Below are positions 8,605 to 17,263 of a stretch of DNA of 64,000 nucleotides, one piece after another. The DNA is taken from the NCBI RefSeq assembly GCF_020886775.1, contig NZ_AP024525.1, forward strand, positions 930,001 through 994,000, written 5' to 3'. Origin of the DNA: Sinomonas cyclohexanicum. GTDB taxonomy: Bacteria > Actinomycetota > Actinomycetes > Actinomycetales > Micrococcaceae. Each line of letters starts with the position of its first letter. The first letter of the stretch is position 1. The notes below the pieces were generated by a model, which did not search any database, was not told where the DNA came from, and saw only the letters and a program-made list of their open reading frames with translations. The position numbers and the translations under genes were made by a program.

Positions 8605-9855
8605 TCAGGCCTCGACGATGTTGTGCTCGGGGCCGAACCCGAACTTGGTGATGTTCTCGACGGTGTCCTCGCCGATGACGAGGATGTCGTGCTCGCGGTA
8701 GCCGCCGGCGCCCGGCTGGCCGTCCGCAACCGTGATCATCGGCTCCATCGAGACGACCATGCCCGGCTCGAGGACGGTGTCGATGTCCTCGCGGAGCTCG
8801 AGGCCCGCCTCGCGGCCGTAGTAGTGCGAGAGGACGCCGAACGAGTGGCCGTAGCCGAACGTGCGGTTGGGGAGGAGGCCGTAGCCGATGTAGATCTCGT
8901 TGAGCTCGGCCGCGATGTCCTTGCAGACGGCGCCCGGCTTGATGAGCTCGAGGCCGCGGCGGTGCACCTCGACGTTGATGTTCCACAGGCGCAGGCTCTC
9001 CTCGTCCGGCTGGCCGAGGAAGAGGGTGCGCTCGAGGGCGGTGTAGTAGCCGGAGGTCATCGGGAAGCAGTTGAGGGAGAGGATGTCGCCCTTCTGCAGC
9101 TTCCGGGTCGTGGCCCAGTTGTGGGCGCCGTCGGTGTTGATGCCGGACTGGAACCAGACCCAGGTGTCGCGGACCTCGCGGTCCGGGAACGTCTTGGCGA
9201 TCTCGTGCACCATGGCCTCGGTGCCGATGAGGGCGACCTCGTACTCGGTGATGCCCTCGCGGATCGCGTTGCGGATGGCCTCGCCGCCCAGATCGCCGAT
9301 GCGGGCGCCGTGCTTGATGACCTCGATCTCCTCCGCGGACTTGATCATGCGCTGGCGCATGGCGTCCTGGGAGACGTCGAGGAGCTGCGCACCCGGGAAG
9401 GCGGCGGCGATCTTCTCGCGGGTCAGGCCCGGGAGGAAGTCGTCCTCGACGCCGAGGCGGGTGGCCTTGACGCCGCGCTGGCGCAGGGCCTCCTGCAGGC
9501 CGAAGTAGAAGTTGTCCCGGCGCCAGTCCGTGTAGACGATGTTCTCGCCGTACGAGGTGCGCCACGGCATGCCGGCGTCGATGTTCGCGGTGATGGTGAC
9601 CGAGTCCTCCGCCGTGACGACGAGGGCATAGTTGCGGCCGAACGTCGTGTAGAGGAAGTCGGAGTAGTACTTGATGCCGTGGTAGCTGGTCAGGATGACG
9701 GCATCCAGGTCCTTGGCGGCCATGATCTGGCGGAGGCCGCCGAGGCGGCGCTCGAACTCGGCATCGGAGAACGTCAGCTTGCCCTTGCTGCCGTTGTGGA
9801 GCACCTTGAGGCGCTCGAGCTCGGCGACGGTGGTGACGGCGTTGTCGACGGACAT
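8605..9855 (-). CDS. Creatinase (creatine amidinohydrolase)
   Basis: This 416-residue enzyme of the M24 'pita-bread' fold hydrolyses creatine to sarcosine and urea. FQSGINTDGAH with H245 corresponds to catalytic H232 of Pseudomonas putida creatinase, and KGDILSLNCFPMTSGYYTAL matches the family closely. The metal ligands of M24 aminopeptidases are not expected in creatinase. The ATG at 9855 has a strong GAAGGAG site. It lies downstream of creatininase on the same strand with a 160-base gap holding two 17-bp dyads, so it probably has its own regulated promoter. The sarcosine made here can feed the sox operon at 38-45 kb. No urease genes are in the window. Confidence 0.95.
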   Translation of the reverse strand: MSVDNAVTTVAELERLKVLHNGSKGKLTFSDAEFERRLGGLRQIMAAKDLDAVILTSYHGIKYYSDFLYTTFGRNYALVVTAEDSVTITANIDAGMPWRTSYGENIVYTDWRRDNFYFGLQEALRQRGVKATRLGVEDDFLPGLTREKIAAAFPGAQLLDVSQDAMRQRMIKSAEEIEVIKHGARIGDLGGEAIRNAIREGITEYEVALIGTEAMVHEIAKTFPDREVRDTWVWFQSGINTDGAHNWATTRKLQKGDILSLNCFPMTSGYYTALERTLFLGQPDEESLRLWNINVEVHRRGLELIKPGAVCKDIAAELNEIYIGYGLLPNRTFGYGHSFGVLSHYYGREAGLELREDIDTVLEPGMVVSMEPMITVADGQPGAGGYREHDILVIGEDTVENITKFGFGPEHNIVEA

Positions 9856-9913
9856 GATGGTCTCCTTCTGAAGGGATTGTGTGTGCGTGGGATGAAGTGG
9901 AGGTCCAGAGCCT

Positions 9914-9930
9914 GTTGCGAACAATGCAAC
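9914..9930. promoter_or_regulatory. Putative IclR operator 1 before creatinase
   Basis: GTTGCGAACAATGCAAC has the GTTGCG-N6-GCAAC pattern seen at 7551 and 9986. It is 59 bases upstream of the creatinase start. Confidence 0.6.
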
Positions 9931-9985
9931 CGGGTTGTTCTCAATGTATGTGTGGTGGCGATCACGGTCAAGTCGTTGCATCAAA

Positions 9986-10002
9986 GTTGCGTTGATCGCA
10001 AC
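9986..10002. promoter_or_regulatory. Putative IclR operator 2 before creatinase
   Basis: GTTGCGTTGATCGCAAC has the same GTTGCG-N6-GCAAC pattern and is preceded by a GTTGCATCA word at 9975. Two sites 72 bases apart (about seven helical turns) would suit cooperative binding. Confidence 0.6.
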
Positions 10003-10015
10003 GAATCGGTGCGCG

Positions 10016-10819
10016 CTAGTGTGCGGCCGCGGCGCTGACGCCCAGGCCGAGCTCCGCCCCGATCTCGTCGGCCAGGGCCGCGGAGGTGCGCTCGAGGAGC
10101 AGCTCGCCGGCCTCACGGGACGCCGCGGCGGCGGAGGAGAGGCACCCCGACTCCGGGGTCAGTTCGGCGCGGACGGGCAGCACGTCATACCTGGGCAGCT
10201 GCGCGGCCGGCAGGTCCATGACGCGGTCCAGGCGGACCAGTTCGGGGTGGAGGTGCAGCATGAGGGACGTCTCGAGGACACCGCCATGCTCGACGTCCCA
10301 CCCGGGGAACGCGCCCTGGTAGATCGTCTCGATCGTGTCCTCGTCCACGAAGTCCCAGTAGGAGAGCAGCACGGCGGCCACGTCCTGGCCGCGCAGCGAG
10401 AGTTCAGCCGTGGCCTGCTCCACGCCCTCGTACAGGAACTGGTAGTTCTCGAAATGGCCGTTGAGGAATACGAGCCGGCGCGCCCCGTGCCGCGCGAACT
10501 CGAGCGTCAGGGTCTTCGCAATGGAGATCAGCGTTGTTCCATCGAGGCTCGTGGTGCCGCCCAGGTGGTTCCCCCCGCCCGAGCGCTGCTGCGACTTGTA
10601 CCCGTACACGATCGGCGCGGCCACGAGCCCGCCGAGCGCGCCCGCGAGCCTGGCGCTCATGGCCTTGGACAGGATGACGTCCGTGTTGAGCGGAAGGTGC
10701 GGTCCGTGCTGTTCGATCGACCCGACCGGGATGATGATCGGCGCTCCGTCCGCGATGGCCTCGCGGTACGTGAACGCATCGATCTCCTCCATGAAGACAC
10801 TGAAGTCGCTGGCAGTCAT
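10016..10819 (-). CDS. Creatininase (creatinine amidohydrolase)
   Basis: This 267-residue enzyme interconverts creatinine and creatine. The two-metal site is recognisable: E36, H38 and D47 in PVGSIEQHGPHLPLNTD, and H122 and E124 in NGHFEN, each offset by two from the P. putida enzyme (E34, H36, D45, H120, E122). The KSQQRSGGGNHLGGTTSLDG loop is also family-like. The ATG at 10819 has an AAGGAGG site. It follows the NCS1 permease by 77 bases on the same strand, so import and first hydrolysis are probably co-transcribed; creatinase comes next. Confidence 0.95.
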   Translation of the reverse strand: MTASDFSVFMEEIDAFTYREAIADGAPIIIPVGSIEQHGPHLPLNTDVILSKAMSARLAGALGGLVAAPIVYGYKSQQRSGGGNHLGGTTSLDGTTLISIAKTLTLEFARHGARRLVFLNGHFENYQFLYEGVEQATAELSLRGQDVAAVLLSYWDFVDEDTIETIYQGAFPGWDVEHGGVLETSLMLHLHPELVRLDRVMDLPAAQLPRYDVLPVRAELTPESGCLSSAAAASREAGELLLERTSAALADEIGAELGLGVSAAAAH

Positions 10820-10896
10820 GGCTCCTCCTTGAAAGGGCATGGTGGCATGGGGGCGGCGGCGGACCAGGAGCCCGCCGCCGCCCTGAGTTGGAAGGC

Positions 10897-12489
10897 CTAG
10901 GAGGCCGAGGCCGTGTCCACGGCAGCCGGGGCGACCCCGGCGGAAGGCGAGGCGGGGTGCAGCGCCGCGCGGTCGCCGTCGTGCGTCGACGCGTCGCCGT
11001 GGGTGTCGAGGTACTCCTGGTCGCTCAGGTCGCCCCTGATGCCCAGCGGGACACCGTGGTGGATGCGGTTCTTGAACCGCGGGTAGCCGAGGGCGAAGTA
11101 CAGGCCTGCCGAGGTAGCGGTTCCGGCGAGCCACGAGAGGTCCACGCCGCCCATCGCCATCGCGATGGGGCCCTGGAAGATCGGGATGGCGCCGTCCATG
11201 AACAGCCACGTCATGATCAGACCGGCGAAGAACGCGATGAGCGCTACGGGGTTGACGGCCTTGAGGCGGGTGTCCTTGGGGCTCAGGAACAGGTAGTCGA
11301 ACTTCTTGTGGCGGCGCTCGAAGACGAAGTAGTGCACCGCCATGATGCCGCCCCACGTGGACACCCAAGCCGCGATCGCCACGACCCAGCCGTCCAGGAG
11401 CGTTGCGAAGTCCTCGGCGAAGAGGAAGAGGATCACGGCGCACATCGAGAAGATGCCCACGAGGATCGAGATCTTCTTCCGGGAGATCTTGATGTCCAGG
11501 GCCTGGGTGGCCACGCCGAACGTGTACAGGTTGATGATGTTGGTGGCGATCGGGCCGTGGATCACGAGCAGGATGACCGGGATGGCCATGACGCCGAAGC
11601 TCTTGACGATCAGCTCGCCCGGGTCCGCCGTGCCGTTCATGGTCGCGAGGCTCGCGCCGAGCAGGCCGAGCCAGATGACCGGGAGGAACTGGCCCAGGAC
11701 CGAGGTGAGGTACAGCTTCTTCTTGGGGATGCTCTTGGAGACGAAGCGCGAGTAGTCGGGGGCATACGTGAACCAGCCGATGCCCCAGCCGATGCCGATT
11801 GCGGTCATGATGCCGGACATCGCGGCGATGCGCTCGCCGCCGGTGAGGATGTTGCCGACGGGGCCGGCGTAGCTCCAGTCGATGGGCAGCTGGGTCCACG
11901 CGATGATGGACATGGCCACGAGCACCAGGAGCGTGGGCGGCATGGTGATGCGCTCGAACTTGGCGATCGCGCCGTAGCCGCGGTAGCAGATGGCCACCTG
12001 GACGCTCATGATCACGGCCGCGACCGCGATCTTCCAGCCCAGGTTCATCTGGGTCGGGTCGACCCAGCCGATCATGCCGAACAGGGCCATGACCAGATCG
12101 AGGATGACCCACGTGTTCACGGCGGACCAGCCCACGGCGACGATCGCCTGGATGGCGGCCGGGATGTAGGCGCCGCGGCGGCCGAACGCGCCGCGCGCCA
12201 GGAGCATGCCGGTCGCGCCGGTCTTCTGCCCGAGGAGGACGAAGAAGCCGAAGCCGAACATGCCGATGATGTTGCCGAGGACGAGCACCGTCATGGTGTC
12301 CGCGAGGCCGAGGCCCATATTGATGCCGAGGGCACCAAGGATCCAGTTGATGGGGGCGACGTTGGCCCCAGCCCAGATCCAGAACTGTCCGGAGACCTTG
12401 GTGGTGCGAGCTGACTCCGGAACGGGCTGCAGCACGTCCTCGACGACGTGCGTGGCGTTCTCAGAGTGGCTCTGAGTGCGAAGGCTCAT
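10897..12489 (-). CDS. NCS1-family permease, probable creatinine transporter
   Basis: This 530-residue membrane protein has about twelve hydrophobic segments. The family signatures include the early WIWAGANVAPINWILGALGI segment, and the overall look is of the CodB/cytosine-permease group (nucleobase:cation symporters). Its position first in a run with creatininase and creatinase suggests creatinine, a small cyclic amide similar to cytosine, as substrate; that is inference. It starts at the ATG at 12489. Upstream is a divergent PucR-type gene with a dyad operator, so PucR control is likely. The tail after about residue 490 is hydrophilic. Confidence 0.85.
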   Translation of the reverse strand: MSLRTQSHSENATHVVEDVLQPVPESARTTKVSGQFWIWAGANVAPINWILGALGINMGLGLADTMTVLVLGNIIGMFGFGFFVLLGQKTGATGMLLARGAFGRRGAYIPAAIQAIVAVGWSAVNTWVILDLVMALFGMIGWVDPTQMNLGWKIAVAAVIMSVQVAICYRGYGAIAKFERITMPPTLLVLVAMSIIAWTQLPIDWSYAGPVGNILTGGERIAAMSGIMTAIGIGWGIGWFTYAPDYSRFVSKSIPKKKLYLTSVLGQFLPVIWLGLLGASLATMNGTADPGELIVKSFGVMAIPVILLVIHGPIATNIINLYTFGVATQALDIKISRKKISILVGIFSMCAVILFLFAEDFATLLDGWVVAIAAWVSTWGGIMAVHYFVFERRHKKFDYLFLSPKDTRLKAVNPVALIAFFAGLIMTWLFMDGAIPIFQGPIAMAMGGVDLSWLAGTATSAGLYFALGYPRFKNRIHHGVPLGIRGDLSDQEYLDTHGDASTHDGDRAALHPASPSAGVAPAAVDTASAS

Positions 12490-12604
12490 GTGAGACTACT
12501 TTCTCGTGGGATTCGCTGGGGGAGCGAGTAGCCGGCTGCATCCAGCGTAGGTGTGTGACGGATCACCTTCTAGACTCGTTCTGTCGCCTACCCAAGAGTT
12601 CTAA

Positions 12605-12621
12605 GGCGACACAATGTCGCC
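12605..12621. promoter_or_regulatory. Putative PucR operator between pucR-like gene and NCS1 permease
   Basis: GGCGACACAATGTCGCC is a perfect 7-3-7 inverted repeat just upstream of the regulator's ribosome binding site, and a third TGTCGCC copy lies at 12582. The position suggests autoregulation plus control of the divergent permease gene. Confidence 0.6.
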
Positions 12622-12639
12622 CGATGGAGGTCTGTTGTC

Positions 12640-14145
12640 GTGTCACTGCCCTTGAGCGAGATCCTTGCCGGCGGGGTCCTCGCCGTCGGCGCCCCCGTGG
12701 TGGTGGGCGGCAGCGCCGGCGTTCCCCAGGCCCGCGTCCGGTGGGTCCACTCGAGTGAGGTCCTCGAGATCGCCCCCCTGCTCTCCGGCGGGGAACTCCT
12801 GCTCACCGGTGGCGCCGCGCTCCTCGCGCTCAAGCCCGCCGCTCAGGCCGAGTACGTGTGGAGCCTCGCGTCGCGACGGGTCGCGGCGCTCGCCGTCGAG
12901 ACCGCCGGCACCGGTGCACGGCTCCCAACCGAGCTCATCGAGGCGGCGGATGAGGCCGGGCTGCCCCTCATCGAGCTGCGCCAGGTGGTGCCGTTCGTCG
13001 AGGTCGCGGAGGCGGTCAACCGACGCATCGTCTCGGCCCAGGTCGACGCGCTGCAGACCGCCGACCGGCTCTCCCAGGCCCTGACCGAGCGGATCGCCAG
13101 CTCCGGCGCACTGCTCAGCCCACTCATCACGCTCATCGCCGAGACCCTCGACGTCCACGCCCGGGTCGTGGACACCCGAGGTGTACTCCTGGCCTCGGCC
13201 GGCCCCGAGCCCGCACAGGGGGCGCACGGGCCGGACGCCGAGCTGACCGTGGGCGGGATCGGCGCCGCGCGGCTCGAACTCATCGGCGGGCCCGGCGCCG
13301 ACGCGGAGCTGCTCGAGACCGTGCTCGCCCGGGTGCGCAGCATCGTGGCCCTCGCCCTCGCCCAGCAGCACCGGCCAAGCCTTGCCCGGCTCGCCGAGGA
13401 CGAGCTCCTGCGCATCGTCGGCGCCGGCGGCGGCGGCGACCGGCTCATCGAGCTGTGCCAGGCCGCGGGGATCTCCGCGAACCAGCCGCTCGTGATGGCG
13501 GCCGTCCGGCGGCCGGCGGACGGGGCCGGAGACATCGAGCAGCGGGCCCGCACGGCACTGCCAGGCGCCCTGCTGATCGTGGACGGCGCCTGGGTGGACA
13601 TCCTCATGCCCCTGCCCGCGCCCAGCGGCCACGCCGAGCGGGAGCAGATGCTCGGCGTCCTGCGCGAGGCGGTGGCGCGCGCGGGGCTCACCGGCGCGCT
13701 GGGGCCCACCGCGCCGACCATCCGACAGGCCGCGTTCTCACTCGCCGAGGCGAAGGTCACGTGGCGGCTGGGCCGATCCTCGAAGTGGACAGACGCGATC
13801 CACGACGCCTCCGACTTCCTCGTGGAGCGCACGGCCGAGCGGTCCCTCTCCCGCGGTGCGGTGGACTCCATCGTCGAGGAGGTGCTCGGGGAACTCATCC
13901 GGCTCGATCGTCGCAACGGCGGCGAGCTGGTCCGCACCCTCGACGTATGGATCACCTCCGGGTGCAACGCGACCGATGCGGCGCAGGTCCTCTTCCTCGA
14001 GCGCCAGTCACTGCACAAGCGGCTGCGGCGGATCTTCTCCGCGATCGGTGGCGACCCGCGCGGGCGCGGCAAGCTCGGAACCCTCGCGTTCGCGGTCAAG
14101 CTCGTGCGCGGCAACGCCCAGCTGCGGGACGATCCCCGCGCCTAG
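12640..14145 (+). CDS. PucR-family transcriptional regulator
   Basis: This 501-residue protein starts at GTG 12640 after GGAGG. The N-terminal PucR domain begins with LSEILAGGVLAVGAPVVVGG; the C-terminal PucR/CdaR helix-turn-helix has LDVWITSGCNATDAAQVLFL followed by ERQSLHKRLRRI. Family members sense nucleobase or amide compounds and usually activate nitrogen-scavenging genes (purine or allantoin use). It is divergent from the NCS1-creatininase run, with a dyad between them. It probably controls creatinine uptake and opening of the ring, separate from the IclR layer that covers creatinase. Confidence 0.9.
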   Translation: MSLPLSEILAGGVLAVGAPVVVGGSAGVPQARVRWVHSSEVLEIAPLLSGGELLLTGGAALLALKPAAQAEYVWSLASRRVAALAVETAGTGARLPTELIEAADEAGLPLIELRQVVPFVEVAEAVNRRIVSAQVDALQTADRLSQALTERIASSGALLSPLITLIAETLDVHARVVDTRGVLLASAGPEPAQGAHGPDAELTVGGIGAARLELIGGPGADAELLETVLARVRSIVALALAQQHRPSLARLAEDELLRIVGAGGGGDRLIELCQAAGISANQPLVMAAVRRPADGAGDIEQRARTALPGALLIVDGAWVDILMPLPAPSGHAEREQMLGVLREAVARAGLTGALGPTAPTIRQAAFSLAEAKVTWRLGRSSKWTDAIHDASDFLVERTAERSLSRGAVDSIVEEVLGELIRLDRRNGGELVRTLDVWITSGCNATDAAQVLFLERQSLHKRLRRIFSAIGGDPRGRGKLGTLAFAVKLVRGNAQLRDDPRA

Positions 14146-14148
14146 CCT

Positions 14149-14162
14149 CGCCGAGATCGGGT
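14149..14162. repeat. Inverted-repeat partner flanking the DUF2087 gene (left)
   Basis: CGCCGAGATCGGGT here is perfectly inverted at 14742-14755. It lies in the promoter of the DUF2087 gene and could be an operator. Confidence 0.5.
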
Positions 14163-14220
14163 GGTGTGAGCGCGAGGTCGGGCCTCCTGATGCCGAGGCC
14201 ACCCGTGTGAGAGTGGTGGC

Positions 14221-14685
14221 ATGCAACAGCAGCTCATCCAATTCATGGCGGCGCTCGCGAATCGGCGCACGCGCGAACGCTTCGCCGCGATCGTTGCGGG
14301 CGGAACAGGCGGGGTACCCTCCGGTGCGGCGGACGATGCGCTCCTGCTCTCGGCCGGCGTGGTCGAGCCGCTGGGCGATGACCTCGTCCGAGTCTCAGAG
14401 TCCCGGATCCGAGCGCTCCTCGGGCATGCTCGGGAGGGGATTCCGGCGAGACCCGAGGGCAAGATCGATCAGCTTCCGCGGCAGCACAAGCGGCGGCTGG
14501 AGGTGCTGCGGGGCCTCGCGGGCCGGATCCTCAGTGCGGGGGAGCGGATTCCGGAGCGCGAGCTCAACGCGCGGCTGGGCGAGCACGTGATGGACATCCC
14601 CGGTGTGCGGCGGGCGCTCATTGATGAGGACATCCTGCGCCGCGAGGCCGACGGAAGCGCTTACTGGCTCGCCGTCAACGGGTGA
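14221..14685 (+). CDS. DUF2087 domain protein, probable small transcription factor
   Basis: This 154-residue protein has an N-terminal helical part (QFMAALANRRTRERFAAIV) resembling ArsR-like recognition domains and a C-terminal DUF2087-like region (RIPERELNARLGEHVMDIP followed by RRALIDEDILRREADGSAYW). DUF2087 modules are often found attached to small HTH regulators. No metal- or ligand-binding motif is evident. The gene is bracketed by GAGATCGGG-containing repeats (one copy before, three after), which may be its own binding sites. Its target is unknown. Confidence 0.65.
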   Translation: MQQQLIQFMAALANRRTRERFAAIVAGGTGGVPSGAADDALLLSAGVVEPLGDDLVRVSESRIRALLGHAREGIPARPEGKIDQLPRQHKRRLEVLRGLAGRILSAGERIPERELNARLGEHVMDIPGVRRALIDEDILRREADGSAYWLAVNG

Positions 14686-14697
14686 TTTCGGGCCACA

Positions 14698-14755
14698 CGC
14701 CCCGATCTCGCGGTCACACGCCCCGATCTCGCGATCAGGGGACCCGATCTCGGCG
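14698..14755. repeat. Three direct CCCGATCTCG repeats after the DUF2087 gene
   Basis: Two copies of CACACGCCCCGATCTCGCG-like sequence (starting about 14694 and 14715) are followed by ACCCGATCTCGGCG at 14742-14755. That last copy is the exact inverse of the sequence before the gene at 14149. Confidence 0.7.
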
Positions 14756-14770
14756 GATGGCAGGACGGGA

Positions 14771-14786
14771 CCGCCCTTTCGGGCGG
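14771..14786. terminator. Short GC hairpin between convergent genes
   Basis: CCGCCC (14771-14776) and GGGCGG (14781-14786) surround a TTTC loop. It can serve the DUF2087 gene or the convergent MFS gene. Confidence 0.55.
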
Positions 14787-14852
14787 CCCCTCCTGATGAT
14801 GGTCCGGTGATGGCCTTCGCACACCTGACCTGGCCTGTGGACAGCGTGCCGC

Positions 14853-16211
14853 TCAGGCGCTCTGCGAGACTGAGCCTCGCGGCGCCGTCGTGCGTCCGTC
14901 GAGCGGGCGGTGTGCCGTCTCCGGGAGCAGCCACGCCGCGACGAGCGCGCCGACGGCGATGACGGTCAGGTAGATCGCCGGGGCCATGGGGTTGCCGGTC
15001 GCCGCGATGAGCCACGTGGCCACGAACGGCGCGGTCCCGCCGAACACCGCGTAGCTCACGTTGTAGGTGATGGCCGACGCCGTGTAGCGCACCTCGGTCG
15101 GGAAGACCTCCGAGAGCAGGACGGCGGTCACGACGTTCGCCGTCACGGCGCCCACCGCGAGCAGCGCCTGGCCGCCGAGGGCCGCCCCGAAGGATCCGCC
15201 CGAGGCGAGCAGGTACGCCGGCACGGCGAGCGCGCCGAGCAGCAGCGACGAGGCGAGCATCGTGGGGCGGCGGCCGATCCGGTCGCACACGCGGCCGAGG
15301 ACCGGGGCGAGGGCCGCGGCGAACGCGAGGGCGATGACATTGCTGAACAGCACGAGGTCGGCGGGCATCTTCACGACCTCGCGCAGGAACGTGGTCATGT
15401 AGGTGGAGAAGGTGTAGAAGCTCAGGGCCGTGAGGGCGATGTACCCGCCCAGGATGAGCATGGGCCGCCACTGGAGGGCGAAGGTCCGGCGGAGGGGAGC
15501 GTGCTCCTTGCCCCGCTGCGCCTCGAGGGCCTCCTGGAAGACCGGCGACTCGTCGAGGCGGCGCCGGATGTAGAAGGCGACGACGCCGAGCGGCGCGGCG
15601 ACGAGGAACGGGATGCGCCAGCCCCACTCGTTCATCGTGGCGGTGCCGAGCCCTGCCGTGAGCCCCCAGCAGAGGAGGGCGGCGCCGGAGAACGAGCCGA
15701 ACGTCGCGGCGGGCATCCAGGAGGAGTAGCGCGAGCGCTGGTCGGCGGGCGCGTGCTCGATCACGTACGCGACGGCGCCGGCGTACTCGCCGCCGGCGGA
15801 GAGGCCCTGGACGCTCCGGGCGAGGGTGAGGAGGAGAGGCGCGACGACGCCGACAGCACCGAACGTCGGCAGGAGGCCTATGGCCATGGTCGCGCCGGAC
15901 ATGAGGAGGACGGTCAGGGCGAGCACCCGCTTGCGGCCGATCCGGTCGCCGAGGACCCCGAACACCGCCCCGCCGATGGGCCTCAGCGCGAACGCGACGG
16001 CGAAGACGGCAAAGGTCTGGAGCAGGCCGACGACGCCGTCGCTGGCCGGGAAGAAGGCGTGCGCGAGCTGGGTCGCGAGGAAGCCGTACACGGCGAAGTC
16101 GAACCATTCGACGACGGTGCCGGCGGCCGCGGCGCCGGTGACCTTGCGGAGGACCGACTGGGGGACGGGGGCGGTCTGGCCGCCAGGGGTGGAGGGAACT
16201 GCGGGGTTCAT
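14853..16211 (-). CDS. MHS-family MFS transporter
   Basis: This 452-residue, roughly twelve-helix carrier has the metabolite:H+ symporter signatures AAAAGTVVEWFDFAVYGFLA near the start, GDRIGRKRVL after helix 2 and SAGGEYAGAVAYVIEHAP in helix 5. It is intact and resembles the frameshifted transporter at 6155. It follows N-carbamoylsarcosine amidase by 111 bases on the same strand, although a strong hairpin separates them. A substrate in the creatinine/hydantoin/sarcosine series is plausible but not shown by sequence. Confidence 0.85.
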   Translation of the reverse strand: MNPAVPSTPGGQTAPVPQSVLRKVTGAAAAGTVVEWFDFAVYGFLATQLAHAFFPASDGVVGLLQTFAVFAVAFALRPIGGAVFGVLGDRIGRKRVLALTVLLMSGATMAIGLLPTFGAVGVVAPLLLTLARSVQGLSAGGEYAGAVAYVIEHAPADQRSRYSSWMPAATFGSFSGAALLCWGLTAGLGTATMNEWGWRIPFLVAAPLGVVAFYIRRRLDESPVFQEALEAQRGKEHAPLRRTFALQWRPMLILGGYIALTALSFYTFSTYMTTFLREVVKMPADLVLFSNVIALAFAAALAPVLGRVCDRIGRRPTMLASSLLLGALAVPAYLLASGGSFGAALGGQALLAVGAVTANVVTAVLLSEVFPTEVRYTASAITYNVSYAVFGGTAPFVATWLIAATGNPMAPAIYLTVIAVGALVAAWLLPETAHRPLDGRTTAPRGSVSQSA

Positions 16212-16277
16212 GGAGGGCTCCCGGGGAGGCTGCGGATCGTTCGGGGGCGTCCGACGTGCTCGACGCCAGAGTACGCG

Positions 16278-16311
16278 CAGCGCCCGCTGTCCGAGAAGAC
16301 AGCGGGCGCTG
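16278..16311 (-). terminator. Terminator hairpin after N-carbamoylsarcosine amidase
   Basis: Perfect 14-base arms CAGCGCCCGCTGTC (16278-16291) and GACAGCGGGCGCTG (16298-16311), with a six-base loop, lie just downstream of the amidase stop codon. Confidence 0.8.
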
Positions 16312-16322
16312 TACGCTGCGAC

Positions 16323-17102
16323 TCAGGCCGGATCTGAGGGGGCCTGGACCTCGGGCTGGGGGTCCGCGAGGGTCTTGGGGACGGTGTCCTCGAACTGCGG
16401 GAGGCGGTTGAGGTACTCCACCACCGAATCCGTGGACTCCACGTCACCGAACTTGTTGTCGATGTCGTAGAGGTTCCACTGCACGACGCCCGGGACACGG
16501 TCGCCGATGGTCTCCCTCGCGATGATCGGGCGGAACCCCTTCGCGATGGCGTCCTCAACGGTGTGGCGCACGCACCCGGCCGCGGTCGCACCGGTCACGA
16601 TCAAGGTGTCGATGCGGTTGGAGGTCAGGAAGAGCTCGAGGTTCGTCCCGGGGAACGCCGAGGCGCGGTTCTTCTCGATCACGACCTCGCCTTCTGCGGG
16701 CGCGATGCGGTCATCGATCTGGGCCCAGTAGGAGTCCGCCGGAAGGGTCTCCACGGGGATCTTCGAATACCACAGGCCCATGTCGTTCGTGCCGGAGGAG
16801 GCGTCGCGGTTGCGGTACACGTTGGTGGTGTAGAAGACGGGGACCCCCTTGGCGCGCGCGGCCTCGTTGATCCGCTGGACGTTGGGGATGATCGTCTCCA
16901 TGCCCGGGCAGCTGAACGGGTGGCCCGGACGCGTCCAGGCGTTGGCGAGGTCGATGTGGATGACGGCGGGGCGGTTGCCGTAGCCGACCCGGCGCTTGAA
17001 GCCGCGCTCGTTGTAGATGTCTGTGCCGGCTTCGAACGCCTCCTCCAGCACTGCTGCAAGACGGGCTTCGATGTCCTGGGCCACTTCGAGGTCCTGGCTC
17101 AT
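16323..17102 (-). CDS. N-carbamoylsarcosine amidase
   Basis: This 259-residue cysteine hydrolase of the isochorismatase fold converts N-carbamoylsarcosine to sarcosine, CO2 and ammonia. The catalytic triad falls at D51 (VIHIDLANAW), K144 (VVIEKNRAS) and C177 (GATAAGCVRHT), the numbers reported for the Arthrobacter enzyme, together with the usual cis-peptide segment before the cysteine. The ATG at 17102 has a GAGGAG site. It is the last step of the N-methylhydantoin route of creatinine breakdown; the preceding enzyme is encoded at 18761-22615. Its own 161-base upstream region carries two 17-bp dyads matching those in front of the hydantoinase gene. Confidence 0.95.
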   Translation of the reverse strand: MSQDLEVAQDIEARLAAVLEEAFEAGTDIYNERGFKRRVGYGNRPAVIHIDLANAWTRPGHPFSCPGMETIIPNVQRINEAARAKGVPVFYTTNVYRNRDASSGTNDMGLWYSKIPVETLPADSYWAQIDDRIAPAEGEVVIEKNRASAFPGTNLELFLTSNRIDTLIVTGATAAGCVRHTVEDAIAKGFRPIIARETIGDRVPGVVQWNLYDIDNKFGDVESTDSVVEYLNRLPQFEDTVPKTLADPQPEVQAPSDPA

Positions 17103-17138
17103 GGTGTACTCCTCGGAATTTGCTTGGTGTGGGTCTAA

Positions 17139-17155
17139 TTTGCTGTCTTAGCAAC
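17139..17155. promoter_or_regulatory. Putative IclR operator 1 before the amidase
   Basis: TTTGCTGTCTTAGCAAC fits TTGCT-N5-AGCAA. It is nearly identical to GTTGCTGTCCTAGCATC at 22775 in the hydantoinase/IclR promoter. Confidence 0.65.
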
Positions 17156-17206
17156 TCGATGAGATTGTGTGATGCACCTCTCGTTTGTTGCTGTGTGACC
17201 AATCTA

Positions 17207-17223
17207 TTTGCTTATCCAGCAAC
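17207..17223. promoter_or_regulatory. Putative IclR operator 2 before the amidase
   Basis: TTTGCTTATCCAGCAAC fits TTGCT-N5-AGCAA and is preceded by AATCTA, as is the related site at 22686. A GAGGTGCATCACACA word lies nearby in inverse orientation (17166-17180) and recurs at 22736. Confidence 0.65.
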
Positions 17224-17263
17224 ACGCAAGAGGTCGCCGGAACTTTCTTCCGGGGGACTCGGA

